A stretch of 64,000 nt of DNA from an uncultured Clostridia bacterium. Its GTDB lineage: Bacteria > Bacillota_A > Clostridia > TANB77 > CAG-508. Numbering within the stretch: position 1 is the stretch's first letter; every line of letters starts with the position of its first letter. The stretch spans positions 1 to 64,000 of the forward strand of contig CANQQF010000006.1 of assembly GCA_947625985.1 (NCBI GenBank). Reading direction: 5' to 3'. The position numbers and the translations under genes are program-made. The notes under the pieces were generated by a model, which had not been told where the DNA came from, did no database searches, and saw nothing but the letters and a program-made list of their open reading frames with translations. Below are positions 42,341 to 51,267 of the stretch, piece after piece.

Positions 42341-43291
42341 CTATTTTTTATTTATTTTTTTACTTAATTTCTCAATTTGAACATATCTTGATATTTCTAA
42401 CTCATATTTTTCACGGTGTTGTTTAACTACTGTATCTAATATTACTCCACACTGTGCTATTATTAATGCAAATATCATGACACCTGTTGCAAGAACAGCT
42501 GAAGGTAACTTACTTATAAGTCCTGTTTTTGCAAATTCTACTATAACTGGTAATCCAATTATTAGTCCTATTATTACAAATATCAAAGATATTAACCAGA
42601 AAAATTGTCTTGGTTTAAAGTCTTTATACATCTTTACTATTGTTTTTATTACTTTAATTCCATCTCCTACAGTATCTAATTTTGATTCACTTCCTTCTGG
42701 TCTATCTCTATATACTATAGGTATTTCTTTTATTATGAACTTTTTATCTAAAGCATGTAATGACATTTCTGTTTCTATTTCAAATTTTGGACTTAAAACA
42801 GGCATTGTTTTCACAAATAATTTACTAAATGCACGGTATCCTGTCATTATATCTTTCAAATTTGTTTTAAACAATCTATTAATAGAATTTTTTACTAAAT
42901 TATTACCAAATTCATGAAAATGACGTTTGTTTTCATTCTTGTAAGTTCCATTTGTAAGCCTATCTCCTATTGCCATATCTGCTTCTCCATTTTTTATTGG
43001 TTCTATTAATTTATGAACTTCATTTGCAGGATATGTATCGTCTCCATCAGCCATAACATATATATCTGCATCAATATCACGGAACATACTTCTTACAACA
43101 TTTCCTTTTCCTTGTCTATATTCATGTCTAACAATAGCTCCATTCTTCTTTGCAATCTCAGCTGTTTTATCTTTTGAATTATTATCATATACATATATAT
43201 CTGCATCAGGTAATTCTTTTTTAAAATCTTTAATTACCTTTGCTATTGTAACTTCTTCATTGTAACATGGTAATAGTACAGCTATTTTCAT
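42341..43291 (-). CDS. Family 2 glycosyltransferase with C-terminal membrane helices
   Basis: A 316-residue GT2 enzyme. VLLPCYNEEVTI and YDNNSKDKT form the nucleotide-sugar site, and VMADGDDTYP carries the metal-binding Asp residues. Two C-terminal membrane helices (about 232-255 and 268-292) suggest a polyprenyl-phosphate sugar synthase such as a glucosyl or mannosyl phosphodolichol-type enzyme. It is the last gene of the glycan block and has its own promoter and terminator. Confidence 0.88.
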   Translation of the reverse strand: MKIAVLLPCYNEEVTIAKVIKDFKKELPDADIYVYDNNSKDKTAEIAKKNGAIVRHEYRQGKGNVVRSMFRDIDADIYVMADGDDTYPANEVHKLIEPIKNGEADMAIGDRLTNGTYKNENKRHFHEFGNNLVKNSINRLFKTNLKDIMTGYRAFSKLFVKTMPVLSPKFEIETEMSLHALDKKFIIKEIPIVYRDRPEGSESKLDTVGDGIKVIKTIVKMYKDFKPRQFFWLISLIFVIIGLIIGLPVIVEFAKTGLISKLPSAVLATGVMIFALIIAQCGVILDTVVKQHREKYELEISRYVQIEKLSKKINKK

Positions 43292-43323
43292 TTTTTCTTC
43301 TTCCTTTCGACTTTATTTTTTAT

Positions 43324-43352
43324 ATTATATTATGATTTTTTTTATTTATCAA
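43324..43352 (-). promoter_or_regulatory. Promoter of the GT2 gene at 42341
   Basis: TTGATA (43347-43352), a 17-base spacer and TATAAT (43324-43329) on the minus strand. Confidence 0.6.
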
Positions 43353-43402
43353 GATTTTTATGTTATTTTTTACTCATAAATAGTAAAGCTATTATTAACA
43401 CC

Positions 43403-43427
43403 ATAGTATTATAAAAAATAATACTAT
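43403..43427. other. Perfect hairpin without a T-run
   Basis: Arms atagtattat and ataatactat around a 5-base A loop lie between the end of the 654-residue membrane-protein gene and the next promoter. It could end the upstream transcript inefficiently, or simply be AT-rich palindromic DNA. Confidence 0.35.
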
Positions 43428-43453
43428 TATCTCCAAAACTTTCTCCACATTAT

Positions 43454-45418
43454 CTATGAATTCATTTTATAAATATAATATCCTTTAATACTATTTTCTA
43501 CCTTCTCAAATTTTATTTCCTCTGTATTATATTTTTCTAAATTGTTTCTTTCTGTAAATATATATTTTATATCTAATTCTTTAAGTTCTTTTGGTAATAA
43601 ATATACTGTAAAACAATCTGCTGAAGTAAGCACAAATTTTTCTTCGTATTTACTATCATCTTTCCTAAGATTTACTTGTATATGAGCATATCTATTATAT
43701 ACTTCTTCATATTTATTATCTTTATCTAAAGAGTGCCATCTTTCCATATCAGGATATACATTTGTTGTATTTACTACTGGTACTCCTGCCATTAGTATAT
43801 AATTTGAAATTGGAAAACCTAATGTTTCTGTAATCCATTTACCACTCTCTTGTGAATTTATTCGTTGTACTTCTTTAATTATAGTGCTTTCATAAATAAC
43901 ATCTACTCCTTTAGTAATTGGATTTACTGTTAGTCCACTCATTAACATTACAAAAGTAATTCCACCTGCAAATAAATATTTTGAATATTTTTGTTTGTAA
44001 CTTAATAAGAAATAATATAAATAAAAACACATAATAGCCATTGCTATTGACATTTTTAAATCTATGTATATCTTATTATGTCTTTCACATAATACAACTA
44101 TTAGTATAGTTAATAATGCTGAAACTACTAGTGCAATTTTATTTTTTAATGTTTGTTTTATTATAGTCAAGCTTCTCATTAAAATTATAATATCTAAAAC
44201 TCCTATTGCTAGGAATATCCTCGTAGTTTTTGTTTTACTTAAAAATGTTAATTTAGACAAAATCTCTGGGAAGCCTTTTACAGCCCAAGCTGTTAATATT
44301 GCATATACTATAAAAGATAGTATTAGTAACAAATCTTTTTTTTCATTTTTTACTAAAGTTATAATTGCAAGTATCATGCCAATTGGAAATAATCCAAACA
44401 TTAAAGCTTTTTCACAAGGATTTGAGCCTAGTACTGTATCTTTAAATGGAAGAAATATATTCATTGGATATTCTACTAATTTAGATATTCCATCTCCCCC
44501 TAATTCGGCTCTTGCTCCTGGATATACAGTATTTAAAACAGCTTTTATAGTGTCCATAGACTGTGAAAATATATATCCCATGCAACATGCAAAAATGACT
44601 AATGCTACTATTATTGATATTATATCTTTATAATTAATCTTACAGTTCTTTCTATTTTCAACTATTACCCATATAGCTAATATAAGAAATACATAAAACA
44701 TTGGAATTTGCCACGCCGGATAAAATACCATTATATATCCACCCGCACAAATTACCATTCCCAGTAGATACAAACATCTTGTTTTTAAATTTTCTGTATT
44801 CATGTATTTATTTAGTAGTATTACCGCTAATCCACCAAATATAAATATCTCGGCTATTCCATTTACTGCAAACCACCACTGAACCATTGGAGCTAATGTA
44901 ATCATAACTGCTGACACAAATGATAACAACTTATTCTTTTTTGTAATCAACATAAATAACTCCATCATTACTAAGAATAATACTATTGCTCTTCCATACC
45001 AAAAAAACGCCAATCCTTTAGCAAGTCCTAAAAACAAAAATCCTATTTGAAATGGTCTAAATACTTGCATCAAGTTTAAAGTTGGTAATCCATAGACAAT
45101 AAATATATCAGTTTTATCTGCACGTATGATATTACTAAAATATTTGAAGCCATCGAATTTTTGTGAAAATGTCATAGGGGTTAAAACTGCCCATTCGTCA
45201 CTTCTTATTGACCTTGATTTTCCAAGTATAACTCCTCCATTTTCTACATCTGACATACCAAATGTTTTCCATTGCTCAATAGATGACCCACTAATTTCAA
45301 AAATTACACATAGTATAAAAAATATTATTGCAATATAAAAACGTTTTTTATATAACCATCCTCCAATTTTGTTAATCTTTTCTATAGCTATGTCTATTTT
45401 TTCAGTTACTTTTTCCAC
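43454..45418 (-). CDS. Large multi-pass membrane protein of the polysaccharide locus
   Basis: A 654-residue protein with about twelve hydrophobic segments and a C-terminal extracytoplasmic region (from about residue 520). Near the N-terminus SIRSDEWAVLTP follows the first helix and a long outside loop. The layout resembles GT-C-type or YfhO-like enzymes that use lipid-linked sugars. It could add side-chain sugars supplied by the polyprenyl-phosphate GT2 enzymes nearby. This is inference; no motif proves it. It lies 17 bases after the double glycosyltransferase gene. Confidence 0.7.
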   Translation of the reverse strand: MEKVTEKIDIAIEKINKIGGWLYKKRFYIAIIFFILCVIFEISGSSIEQWKTFGMSDVENGGVILGKSRSIRSDEWAVLTPMTFSQKFDGFKYFSNIIRADKTDIFIVYGLPTLNLMQVFRPFQIGFLFLGLAKGLAFFWYGRAIVLFLVMMELFMLITKKNKLLSFVSAVMITLAPMVQWWFAVNGIAEIFIFGGLAVILLNKYMNTENLKTRCLYLLGMVICAGGYIMVFYPAWQIPMFYVFLILAIWVIVENRKNCKINYKDIISIIVALVIFACCMGYIFSQSMDTIKAVLNTVYPGARAELGGDGISKLVEYPMNIFLPFKDTVLGSNPCEKALMFGLFPIGMILAIITLVKNEKKDLLLILSFIVYAILTAWAVKGFPEILSKLTFLSKTKTTRIFLAIGVLDIIILMRSLTIIKQTLKNKIALVVSALLTILIVVLCERHNKIYIDLKMSIAMAIMCFYLYYFLLSYKQKYSKYLFAGGITFVMLMSGLTVNPITKGVDVIYESTIIKEVQRINSQESGKWITETLGFPISNYILMAGVPVVNTTNVYPDMERWHSLDKDNKYEEVYNRYAHIQVNLRKDDSKYEEKFVLTSADCFTVYLLPKELKELDIKYIFTERNNLEKYNTEEIKFEKVENSIKGYYIYKMNS

Positions 45419-45435
45419 TGTTTTTCTCCTTATTT

Positions 45436-47319
45436 TTATTCATCTACTCTTCTAACATCATAATTCCAAGACTTTCTACTAAAGTTTACATTATAATAAG
45501 GGTCTCCCTCATCATATATCTTTTTCCATTTTTTCTGGAAATTATCAATTTCTTCTTGAAACTTTGCAACCTTTTCAGGTGTATCTGGAAATCCTCTTGT
45601 TTTTGATTCATAATGAATAAGTGTAACAAATGGATCATAAACAATTAATTTTCCTGTTTCTCTAATTTTTAAACAAAAATCTAAATCATTGAATGACACA
45701 GGCATACTTTCGTCCATATATCCAACTTCTTCATAAACTGATCTTTTAGCCATCATACAGGCTGCCGTTACTGCACTAAAGTCTTGAATTGAGCTTTCTC
45801 GTGCAAAATATCCTGGAACATGTCTAGGCAAGCCTCTAAATAAATGTGCTGCAATTGTATCTACTCCAATTACAATTCCTGCATGTTGAATTGTATTGTC
45901 TGGATAAAATAATTTCACTCCAACTGCACCAACATCTTCTCTTGAACAGAATCCTAGCATATCTTCTAACCAATCTTCTGTTTCAAGTTCTGTATCATTA
46001 TTTAGTTGCACTATAAATTCACCATCAGAATTTTTTACTCCAAAATTTATAATTTTTGAGTAATTAAATCCTTTTTCTGGATATGTTATAACTTTTATTT
46101 TTTCGTTTTTTTCTAATTCTTTATAATACTCTTTTATTTCTTCTGTCTCACTGTTATTTTCTACAATTACTATTTCATAATTTTTATATGTTGTTTTATT
46201 TAAAACAGATTCAACACAAGTCTTCAATGTTTCTTTTCCATCTTTATTTGGAATTATAATAGAAACCTTTGGTTCTCCTTTAAATTCATACCTTATTCTA
46301 TATGTACCAAGACTTGCACCATGTTCTACTTTTCCTTTTAATCCAACTCTTTTTAAATGGTCTTGTAATGCTGGTATTCCTGCTTCGAACGCATATGGTT
46401 TTGATTCTACTTCTGCTTGTGCTGTTGAGTTTGGATGGACTCTCCAATGATATAGCACTTTTGGAATATGTACTATATTTCTTGTTAATTCAGATACTCT
46501 CAAAATAATATCATAATCTTGAGCTCCATCGTATTTACCTCTCTCTCCACCTAACTTGTCCATAAGCTCTTTTTTAAACACACTAAAATGACATATATAA
46601 TTATTTGCTCTTAAAAAGTCTAATGAAAAATCTGGTTTAAAATGTGGATTAAATCTAGGTTTATCAAGTGTTGTAATTTTGTCTTCGTCTGTATATATAA
46701 ATTCTACATCTGGATTTTCATTAATACATTTAACTACTTCATATAATGAAAAAACTGGTAATAAGTCATCATGGTCAAAAAGTGCAATAAAATCTCCTGT
46801 TGCTAGTTTTATACACTCATTTGTATTTCCGGCAATCCCTTTATTTTCTCCTAAAAATGTATATTTAATCCTCTCATCTTGTTCATATAATTCTTTTAAA
46901 GTTTCATCTTGCTTTGGACTTCCATCTGCTAAACAAAGCTCCCAATTAGTATATGTTTGGTCTATTAAACATTGTACTAATTCTTTAAAAAATTTATATG
47001 GAGTATTATACATTGGTACTAATATACTGATTTTGGGTTCATATTTAAACTTATGACTACGTTGTTTTTCAATTTCTTCTGCTGTAGGTTCAATATGTTC
47101 AATCCATTTTTGATAATATACATTAGAATCTATCTCAACCTCTTTTTGGGATATTCTCTCTTTTATTTTCTTTATTGTTTCTTTAATACCTTGCTTTTTT
47201 ATTAAAAGAAAATACTTTTTAAAGTTTTTAGGATTCAATCCTTTTGCTAAAATTGCACCTGTTCGTAAAAATTTTCTCATTTTTGTACCTTCTGGAAATA
47301 GTTTGTCTCTTATTCTCAT
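45436..47319 (-). CDS. Double-domain family 2 glycosyltransferase
   Basis: A 627-residue cytosolic enzyme with two GT-A domains. Domain one (about 75-300) has ISILVPMYNTP, ALFDHDDLLP and YTDEDKI. Domain two (about 350-600) has VSIIIPNKDG, VQLNNDTELE and QHAGIVIG. Two-domain GT2 proteins often build the repeating backbone of rhamnans or galactans, each domain making a different linkage. With rmlABCD nearby, a rhamnosyl polymer is a reasonable guess. It lies 14 bases after the WbdD-like gene. Confidence 0.9.
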   Translation of the reverse strand: MRIRDKLFPEGTKMRKFLRTGAILAKGLNPKNFKKYFLLIKKQGIKETIKKIKERISQKEVEIDSNVYYQKWIEHIEPTAEEIEKQRSHKFKYEPKISILVPMYNTPYKFFKELVQCLIDQTYTNWELCLADGSPKQDETLKELYEQDERIKYTFLGENKGIAGNTNECIKLATGDFIALFDHDDLLPVFSLYEVVKCINENPDVEFIYTDEDKITTLDKPRFNPHFKPDFSLDFLRANNYICHFSVFKKELMDKLGGERGKYDGAQDYDIILRVSELTRNIVHIPKVLYHWRVHPNSTAQAEVESKPYAFEAGIPALQDHLKRVGLKGKVEHGASLGTYRIRYEFKGEPKVSIIIPNKDGKETLKTCVESVLNKTTYKNYEIVIVENNSETEEIKEYYKELEKNEKIKVITYPEKGFNYSKIINFGVKNSDGEFIVQLNNDTELETEDWLEDMLGFCSREDVGAVGVKLFYPDNTIQHAGIVIGVDTIAAHLFRGLPRHVPGYFARESSIQDFSAVTAACMMAKRSVYEEVGYMDESMPVSFNDLDFCLKIRETGKLIVYDPFVTLIHYESKTRGFPDTPEKVAKFQEEIDNFQKKWKKIYDEGDPYYNVNFSRKSWNYDVRRVDE

Positions 47320-47333
47320 TGTTTTCTCCTTTT

Positions 47334-48860
47334 TTACTTTCTTAATTTTCTTAGTGGTTTAGTTATTTTCCATGAAGTTGAATTAACCATTTGGGTAATT
47401 TCATTTTCTTTTTGATGTAACAATTCAACTGTTTCTTCCATATTTTTTTCTAAAAATGCTATCCTTGCATCTTTTTCATTTAATAGCTTTGCACAATCTT
47501 CACTAATTTTTTCTTTATCTTTCTTCAACTCTTCTATTTTATCAAATAGAACTTGAACTGTTTTTGAAGATTCTGAATGCCATTTCCATATACAATCATC
47601 CCTTGTTTTTTCTTGCAACTTATCATCTAATTTATGAAATAACTTTAACTGTTCTTCTTTTATTCCATATTTTTTCCATATTTTGTTTATATCTAAATAT
47701 TTTTGTAAATCTCTTGTATACTGAATAGAACGATAAAAAATATATTCGATTGGAACCCCTTCATCTTTCCATTCTTGATCATAAAAGAAAAATTTATTAT
47801 CTATATAAAATGCATTCTGGAAAATCAAATCCCAAAATCCATATTTTGTAAATGTTAAATTTTCTATTTCATGTGACTGATATGATATTTCATATTTTTC
47901 AAATATGTTTTTTTCTATTACTCCTGTAGAAAGTCTTCTTTTTATTTCGTCAAAAAAGTTTCTTATTAACTGTACAGCTTCTTCTTTTTCTCCATTTTGC
48001 ATTTTTGTTTTTAAAATATTATCTAAACTTTGTCCACTTTGTTGGTAATTACTTATTACAGTATCATCTTCGTAATTATCTAAACTATTAAATCCTAACT
48101 TTTTTATTGTATCTATATTGTTTTTTATATTTTTAATATGTTGTTTTGATTTTTCATTTCCTGCTGTTTTATATACTTTATCTCCTTTAATAATTGTTTG
48201 TATATAATATTCCTGTTTTCTTATATTAGAAAATGATACAAATTTTATTTGGTTGTCCTCAAATTCTTTTAAACTAGATTCGATAAAATATGAATTACAG
48301 AAAAATTTAAACAAATTTGAATTTTGTTCTAATATTTTAACAAAATTTTTATTTTGTATACTTATAGGAATTTCATTATCATTATTTAGAACAATATTTC
48401 TTTGTATTGTTTCTTTATTTGGTAAAAATTCATCAGTAAAAATTACATTTGTTGTTTCATAATCTGGTAATACATAATAAAATTTATAATAATTAAATTT
48501 ACTAGCTTTTAACAACTCTTCTATCTTTTTCTTATTCACTTTTATTATATTTTCACTTTCTAATGAAACTTTACAAAGATTTTCTAATCCCAATTTATTA
48601 TCAGTGATAATTAAAAGTTTACCATCTTCTTTTAAATGTTCTTTTGCATATTCTACTAATTGATGTTGAGGATTCTCTCCTTCAAACATTTTATTGGCAT
48701 ATTCTAAAGCCCCTTTTAAGATAACATAATCGTATCTTTCATCATTCATTTTCTCTAAAGTATTCTCTATTGTTAATATTTTTGCATTTTTCGAAAAAGG
48801 ATACCACTTAATAATATTTTTCTCTAATGCTTTTTTTATGACTTTCATTTCATTTGTCAT
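47334..48860 (-). CDS. WbdD-like methyltransferase/kinase/coiled-coil protein, possible chain terminator
   Basis: A 508-residue protein in three parts. Residues about 20-160 resemble a SAM methyltransferase (YDYVILKGALEYA, GKLLIITDNKLGL, FYYVLPDYETTNVIFTDEFLP), but the glycine-rich SAM motif usually expected before YDYV is missing. Residues about 205-400 look like a kinase: VYKTAGNEKS near the ATP Lys, DLIFQN near 346 matching the DxxxxN catalytic loop, and FYDQEW near 360 as the metal-binding Asp. Residues 430-490 form a coiled coil, then NSTSWKITKPLRKLRK. The order matches E. coli O9a WbdD, which caps glycan chains and sets their length. The homology is my inference from layout and motifs. 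Confidence 0.6.
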   Translation of the reverse strand: MTNEMKVIKKALEKNIIKWYPFSKNAKILTIENTLEKMNDERYDYVILKGALEYANKMFEGENPQHQLVEYAKEHLKEDGKLLIITDNKLGLENLCKVSLESENIIKVNKKKIEELLKASKFNYYKFYYVLPDYETTNVIFTDEFLPNKETIQRNIVLNNDNEIPISIQNKNFVKILEQNSNLFKFFCNSYFIESSLKEFEDNQIKFVSFSNIRKQEYYIQTIIKGDKVYKTAGNEKSKQHIKNIKNNIDTIKKLGFNSLDNYEDDTVISNYQQSGQSLDNILKTKMQNGEKEEAVQLIRNFFDEIKRRLSTGVIEKNIFEKYEISYQSHEIENLTFTKYGFWDLIFQNAFYIDNKFFFYDQEWKDEGVPIEYIFYRSIQYTRDLQKYLDINKIWKKYGIKEEQLKLFHKLDDKLQEKTRDDCIWKWHSESSKTVQVLFDKIEELKKDKEKISEDCAKLLNEKDARIAFLEKNMEETVELLHQKENEITQMVNSTSWKITKPLRKLRK

Positions 48861-48895
48861 AACAGAATACCTCCATTTTATAACTTATCAAAACA

Positions 48896-50024
48896 CTATA
48901 CTAAATTTTTAAAAATATCTACACTATCTAATTTTTCCCAATTACATTTAATAGTTTTTTCTGAGTCAATATACTCTCTTCCAAAATGTCCACCATTACA
49001 TGTTTCTGTGTATATTGGATTTCTCAATTGTAATTTTTTTATTATTCCTTTTGGAGATAAATCAAAATTGTCATATATTGTTTTTATTATTTTTTCTTCA
49101 GAAACTTTATTAGTCTCTTTACAATCTATATATATTGAAATTGGTTGAGGAACTCCTATTGCATAGGATAACTGAATTAAACATTCTTTTGCAATTCCAG
49201 ATGCAACAATATTTTTGGCTAAATATCTTGCCATATATGTTGCACTCCTATCTACTTTTGTGGGATCTTTTCCGAGAAAAAGCCCCTCCTCCATGAGGTG
49301 CATATCCACCATAAGTATCAACAATTATTTTTCTTCCTGTTAATCCTGTATCCCCTTCAGGTCCACCAATTACAAATTTTCCTGTAGGATTAATTAATAT
49401 TTTAAAATCTGTATTCATCTCATACTTTTTAGCAACTTTACACATTATTTCGTTTTTTATGAAGTCTTTAAATTCAGATTCAACGTAGTCTTTCTTATGC
49501 TGAATAGACATTAGTATTGTATCTATTTTAGTGTTCCCTTTTTCATCATATTCTAAAGTTACTTGTGATTTCATATCTGGTCCTGCATATAAAAATTTTT
49601 CTTCTTGGCGTAACCTTGTTGCTAGTTTTACTAAATCATGAGCCATTGTAATTGCAAGTGGCATAAATTCTGGAGTTTCAGAATTTGCATAACCAAACAT
49701 TATTCCTTGGTCACCTGCTCCTCCTGTATCCACTCCTTGTGCTATATCTGGAGATTGTTTACTTAATAAGTTAATTACTTTTGGGGTATAAGTATAACCA
49801 ATTTTTTTTATTATGTCTTTTGCAATCTGCTCAACATCTATAACTGCTTTTGTCGTAATCTCTCCTGATATAATTACAATTTTATCTTTTACCATTGTTT
49901 CACATGCTACTCTTGAATTCTTGTCATCTCTTAAACATGCATCTAAAATACTATCAGAAATCATGTCACATACATGATCTGGATGTCCAATAGATACCGC
50001 TTCAGATGTAAATAATTTTTTCAT
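48896..50024 (-). CDS. metK: S-adenosylmethionine synthetase, read through a CGG +1 frameshift
   Basis: Makes SAM from methionine and ATP. The first frame (50024 down) has [32 protein letters not shown] and [14 protein letters not shown], and reaches GGGAFS. There CGG (49272-49274) would lead to a short wrong tail. Skipping the C gives [21 protein letters not shown] exactly, and the frame runs on to 48896 (375 residues in all). The Lys of GHPDK is His here, and the protein is divergent, so it may be a second, locus-specific MetK supplying the neighbouring methyltransferase-like protein. It lies 11 bases after the previous gene and has no room for a SAM riboswitch. Confidence 0.85.
49271..49274 (-). 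other. CGGA +1 frameshift site in metK
   Basis: The zero frame reads TTT TCT CGG AAA. Skipping the C gives TCT GGA AAA GAT CCC ACA, the invariant SGKDPT of MetK. The P-site codon is TCT. This is the best-anchored of the four sites because the protein family is so conserved. Confidence 0.85.
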
Positions 50025-50035
50025 TTTACTTTCAC

Positions 50036-51250
50036 CTACTTTTTGTTTTTTGTTCTAAAATCTCTGATTGGTTTTGTAATTTTCCATGATTTAGAGTTAA
50101 CCATTGCATTTAATTCATTTTTCAAATTTTCATTTTCCTGTCTTAACTCAATGTTTTCTTTATTAAGTCTATCAATGTCAACTAATTTCTCTTCATTTCT
50201 ATATATTAGTCTTGATAGCTTTTCTGCATTTGTTTTGTTAAATAATACAGATGTGTCAATAGGTATTGGAACAAAATATTCATTATCTATTAACCATTTT
50301 TGTAATACTTTCAAAAATTCTTCATCTGTATTAGCTTGAACATTTTTCATTTGTTTCAATCTTTTTTTATAATCTTCTGCAAATTGATTTTTGTGTAATA
50401 ACGCATGATATAATAAAGTATAATAATATTCATCATTTGAAATTGTATAAAATCCTTTTTCATTATACGTTCTATTTTTTATAAGTGATTTTTCTAATTC
50501 TTTACAATAATACCCATCTTGTACAAACCTTAAATCAAAAAAAGCATTTCTATTTTCAACCTTAGTTACATAGTGAACTCTATAATCTTCTGGAAATACT
50601 TTTTTAGCATTTAAAACATATGCTGCATCTATATGTGATTGACAAATTATATCTATATCATTGTGATCATTTACATATATTTCTTCTGGTAATGTTTCAT
50701 AGTTTCTTAGAACTGCATATTTAATACAATTGTTTAAAGCATAAAACATTTCACTTGCATCTTTCCATTTTTCTGATCCAAATAAATCTTGCTTTAATTC
50801 AATAGTTTCACTACTAGCTTTATTACTTTTTAAAAAGTCTTCTACATTTTTTCCTAATAATAAAGTTAGATCATGATTTGTTTCTTCAATATTATTTGTA
50901 GCATGAATTCTATGTCCCCCACCTGTTAGTTCTCGATAATATGCTTTTTTATCAAACATAGTTACATTAACAATTTCGTCACCTCTGCTTGTAGTTCTCG
51001 ATTCATATTTCATATTATTATCTTTTACAATAATTAATAAAAATGGTCCTGTTCCACAATGTTGTTCCTTGCCACATCCTGCAGGTAAATGAGTTCCATA
51101 AAATCTAGACAAATTTTCAGAGAATTTTTCTTTACTCCATTGTATTTTATAAGTTGCTAATATCTCAAAATTTTCTTCTATGTCTTTTATTATTTCATCT
51201 TTTTTATATAGTGCATTTTCCCATATTATAAATAAGTGAACTTCTCCCAT
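50036..51250 (-). CDS. Polysaccharide-locus protein with possible nucleotidyltransferase-like domain
   Basis: A 404-residue protein I cannot name. Residues 1-150 form a compact domain with FIIWENALYKKDEII, GTGPFLLIIVKDNN and GGGHRIHATNNIEETNHDLTLLL. Residues about 170-320 contain NCIKYAVLRNYETLP and DHNDIDIICQ, whose Asp pair resembles the metal site of nucleotidyltransferase-fold enzymes. A coiled coil (350-385) and the tail NSKSWKITKPIRDFR follow; the tail matches the end of the WbdD-like protein. It sits between the exporter ATPase and metK. Confidence 0.6.
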   Translation of the reverse strand: MGEVHLFIIWENALYKKDEIIKDIEENFEILATYKIQWSKEKFSENLSRFYGTHLPAGCGKEQHCGTGPFLLIIVKDNNMKYESRTTSRGDEIVNVTMFDKKAYYRELTGGGHRIHATNNIEETNHDLTLLLGKNVEDFLKSNKASSETIELKQDLFGSEKWKDASEMFYALNNCIKYAVLRNYETLPEEIYVNDHNDIDIICQSHIDAAYVLNAKKVFPEDYRVHYVTKVENRNAFFDLRFVQDGYYCKELEKSLIKNRTYNEKGFYTISNDEYYYTLLYHALLHKNQFAEDYKKRLKQMKNVQANTDEEFLKVLQKWLIDNEYFVPIPIDTSVLFNKTNAEKLSRLIYRNEEKLVDIDRLNKENIELRQENENLKNELNAMVNSKSWKITKPIRDFRTKNKK

Positions 51251-51267
51251 TTTTACTTTTCCTTTCT

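Noticed and set aside
50025..50035. SAM riboswitch before metK
   Set aside because: Only 11 bases separate metK from the previous gene.
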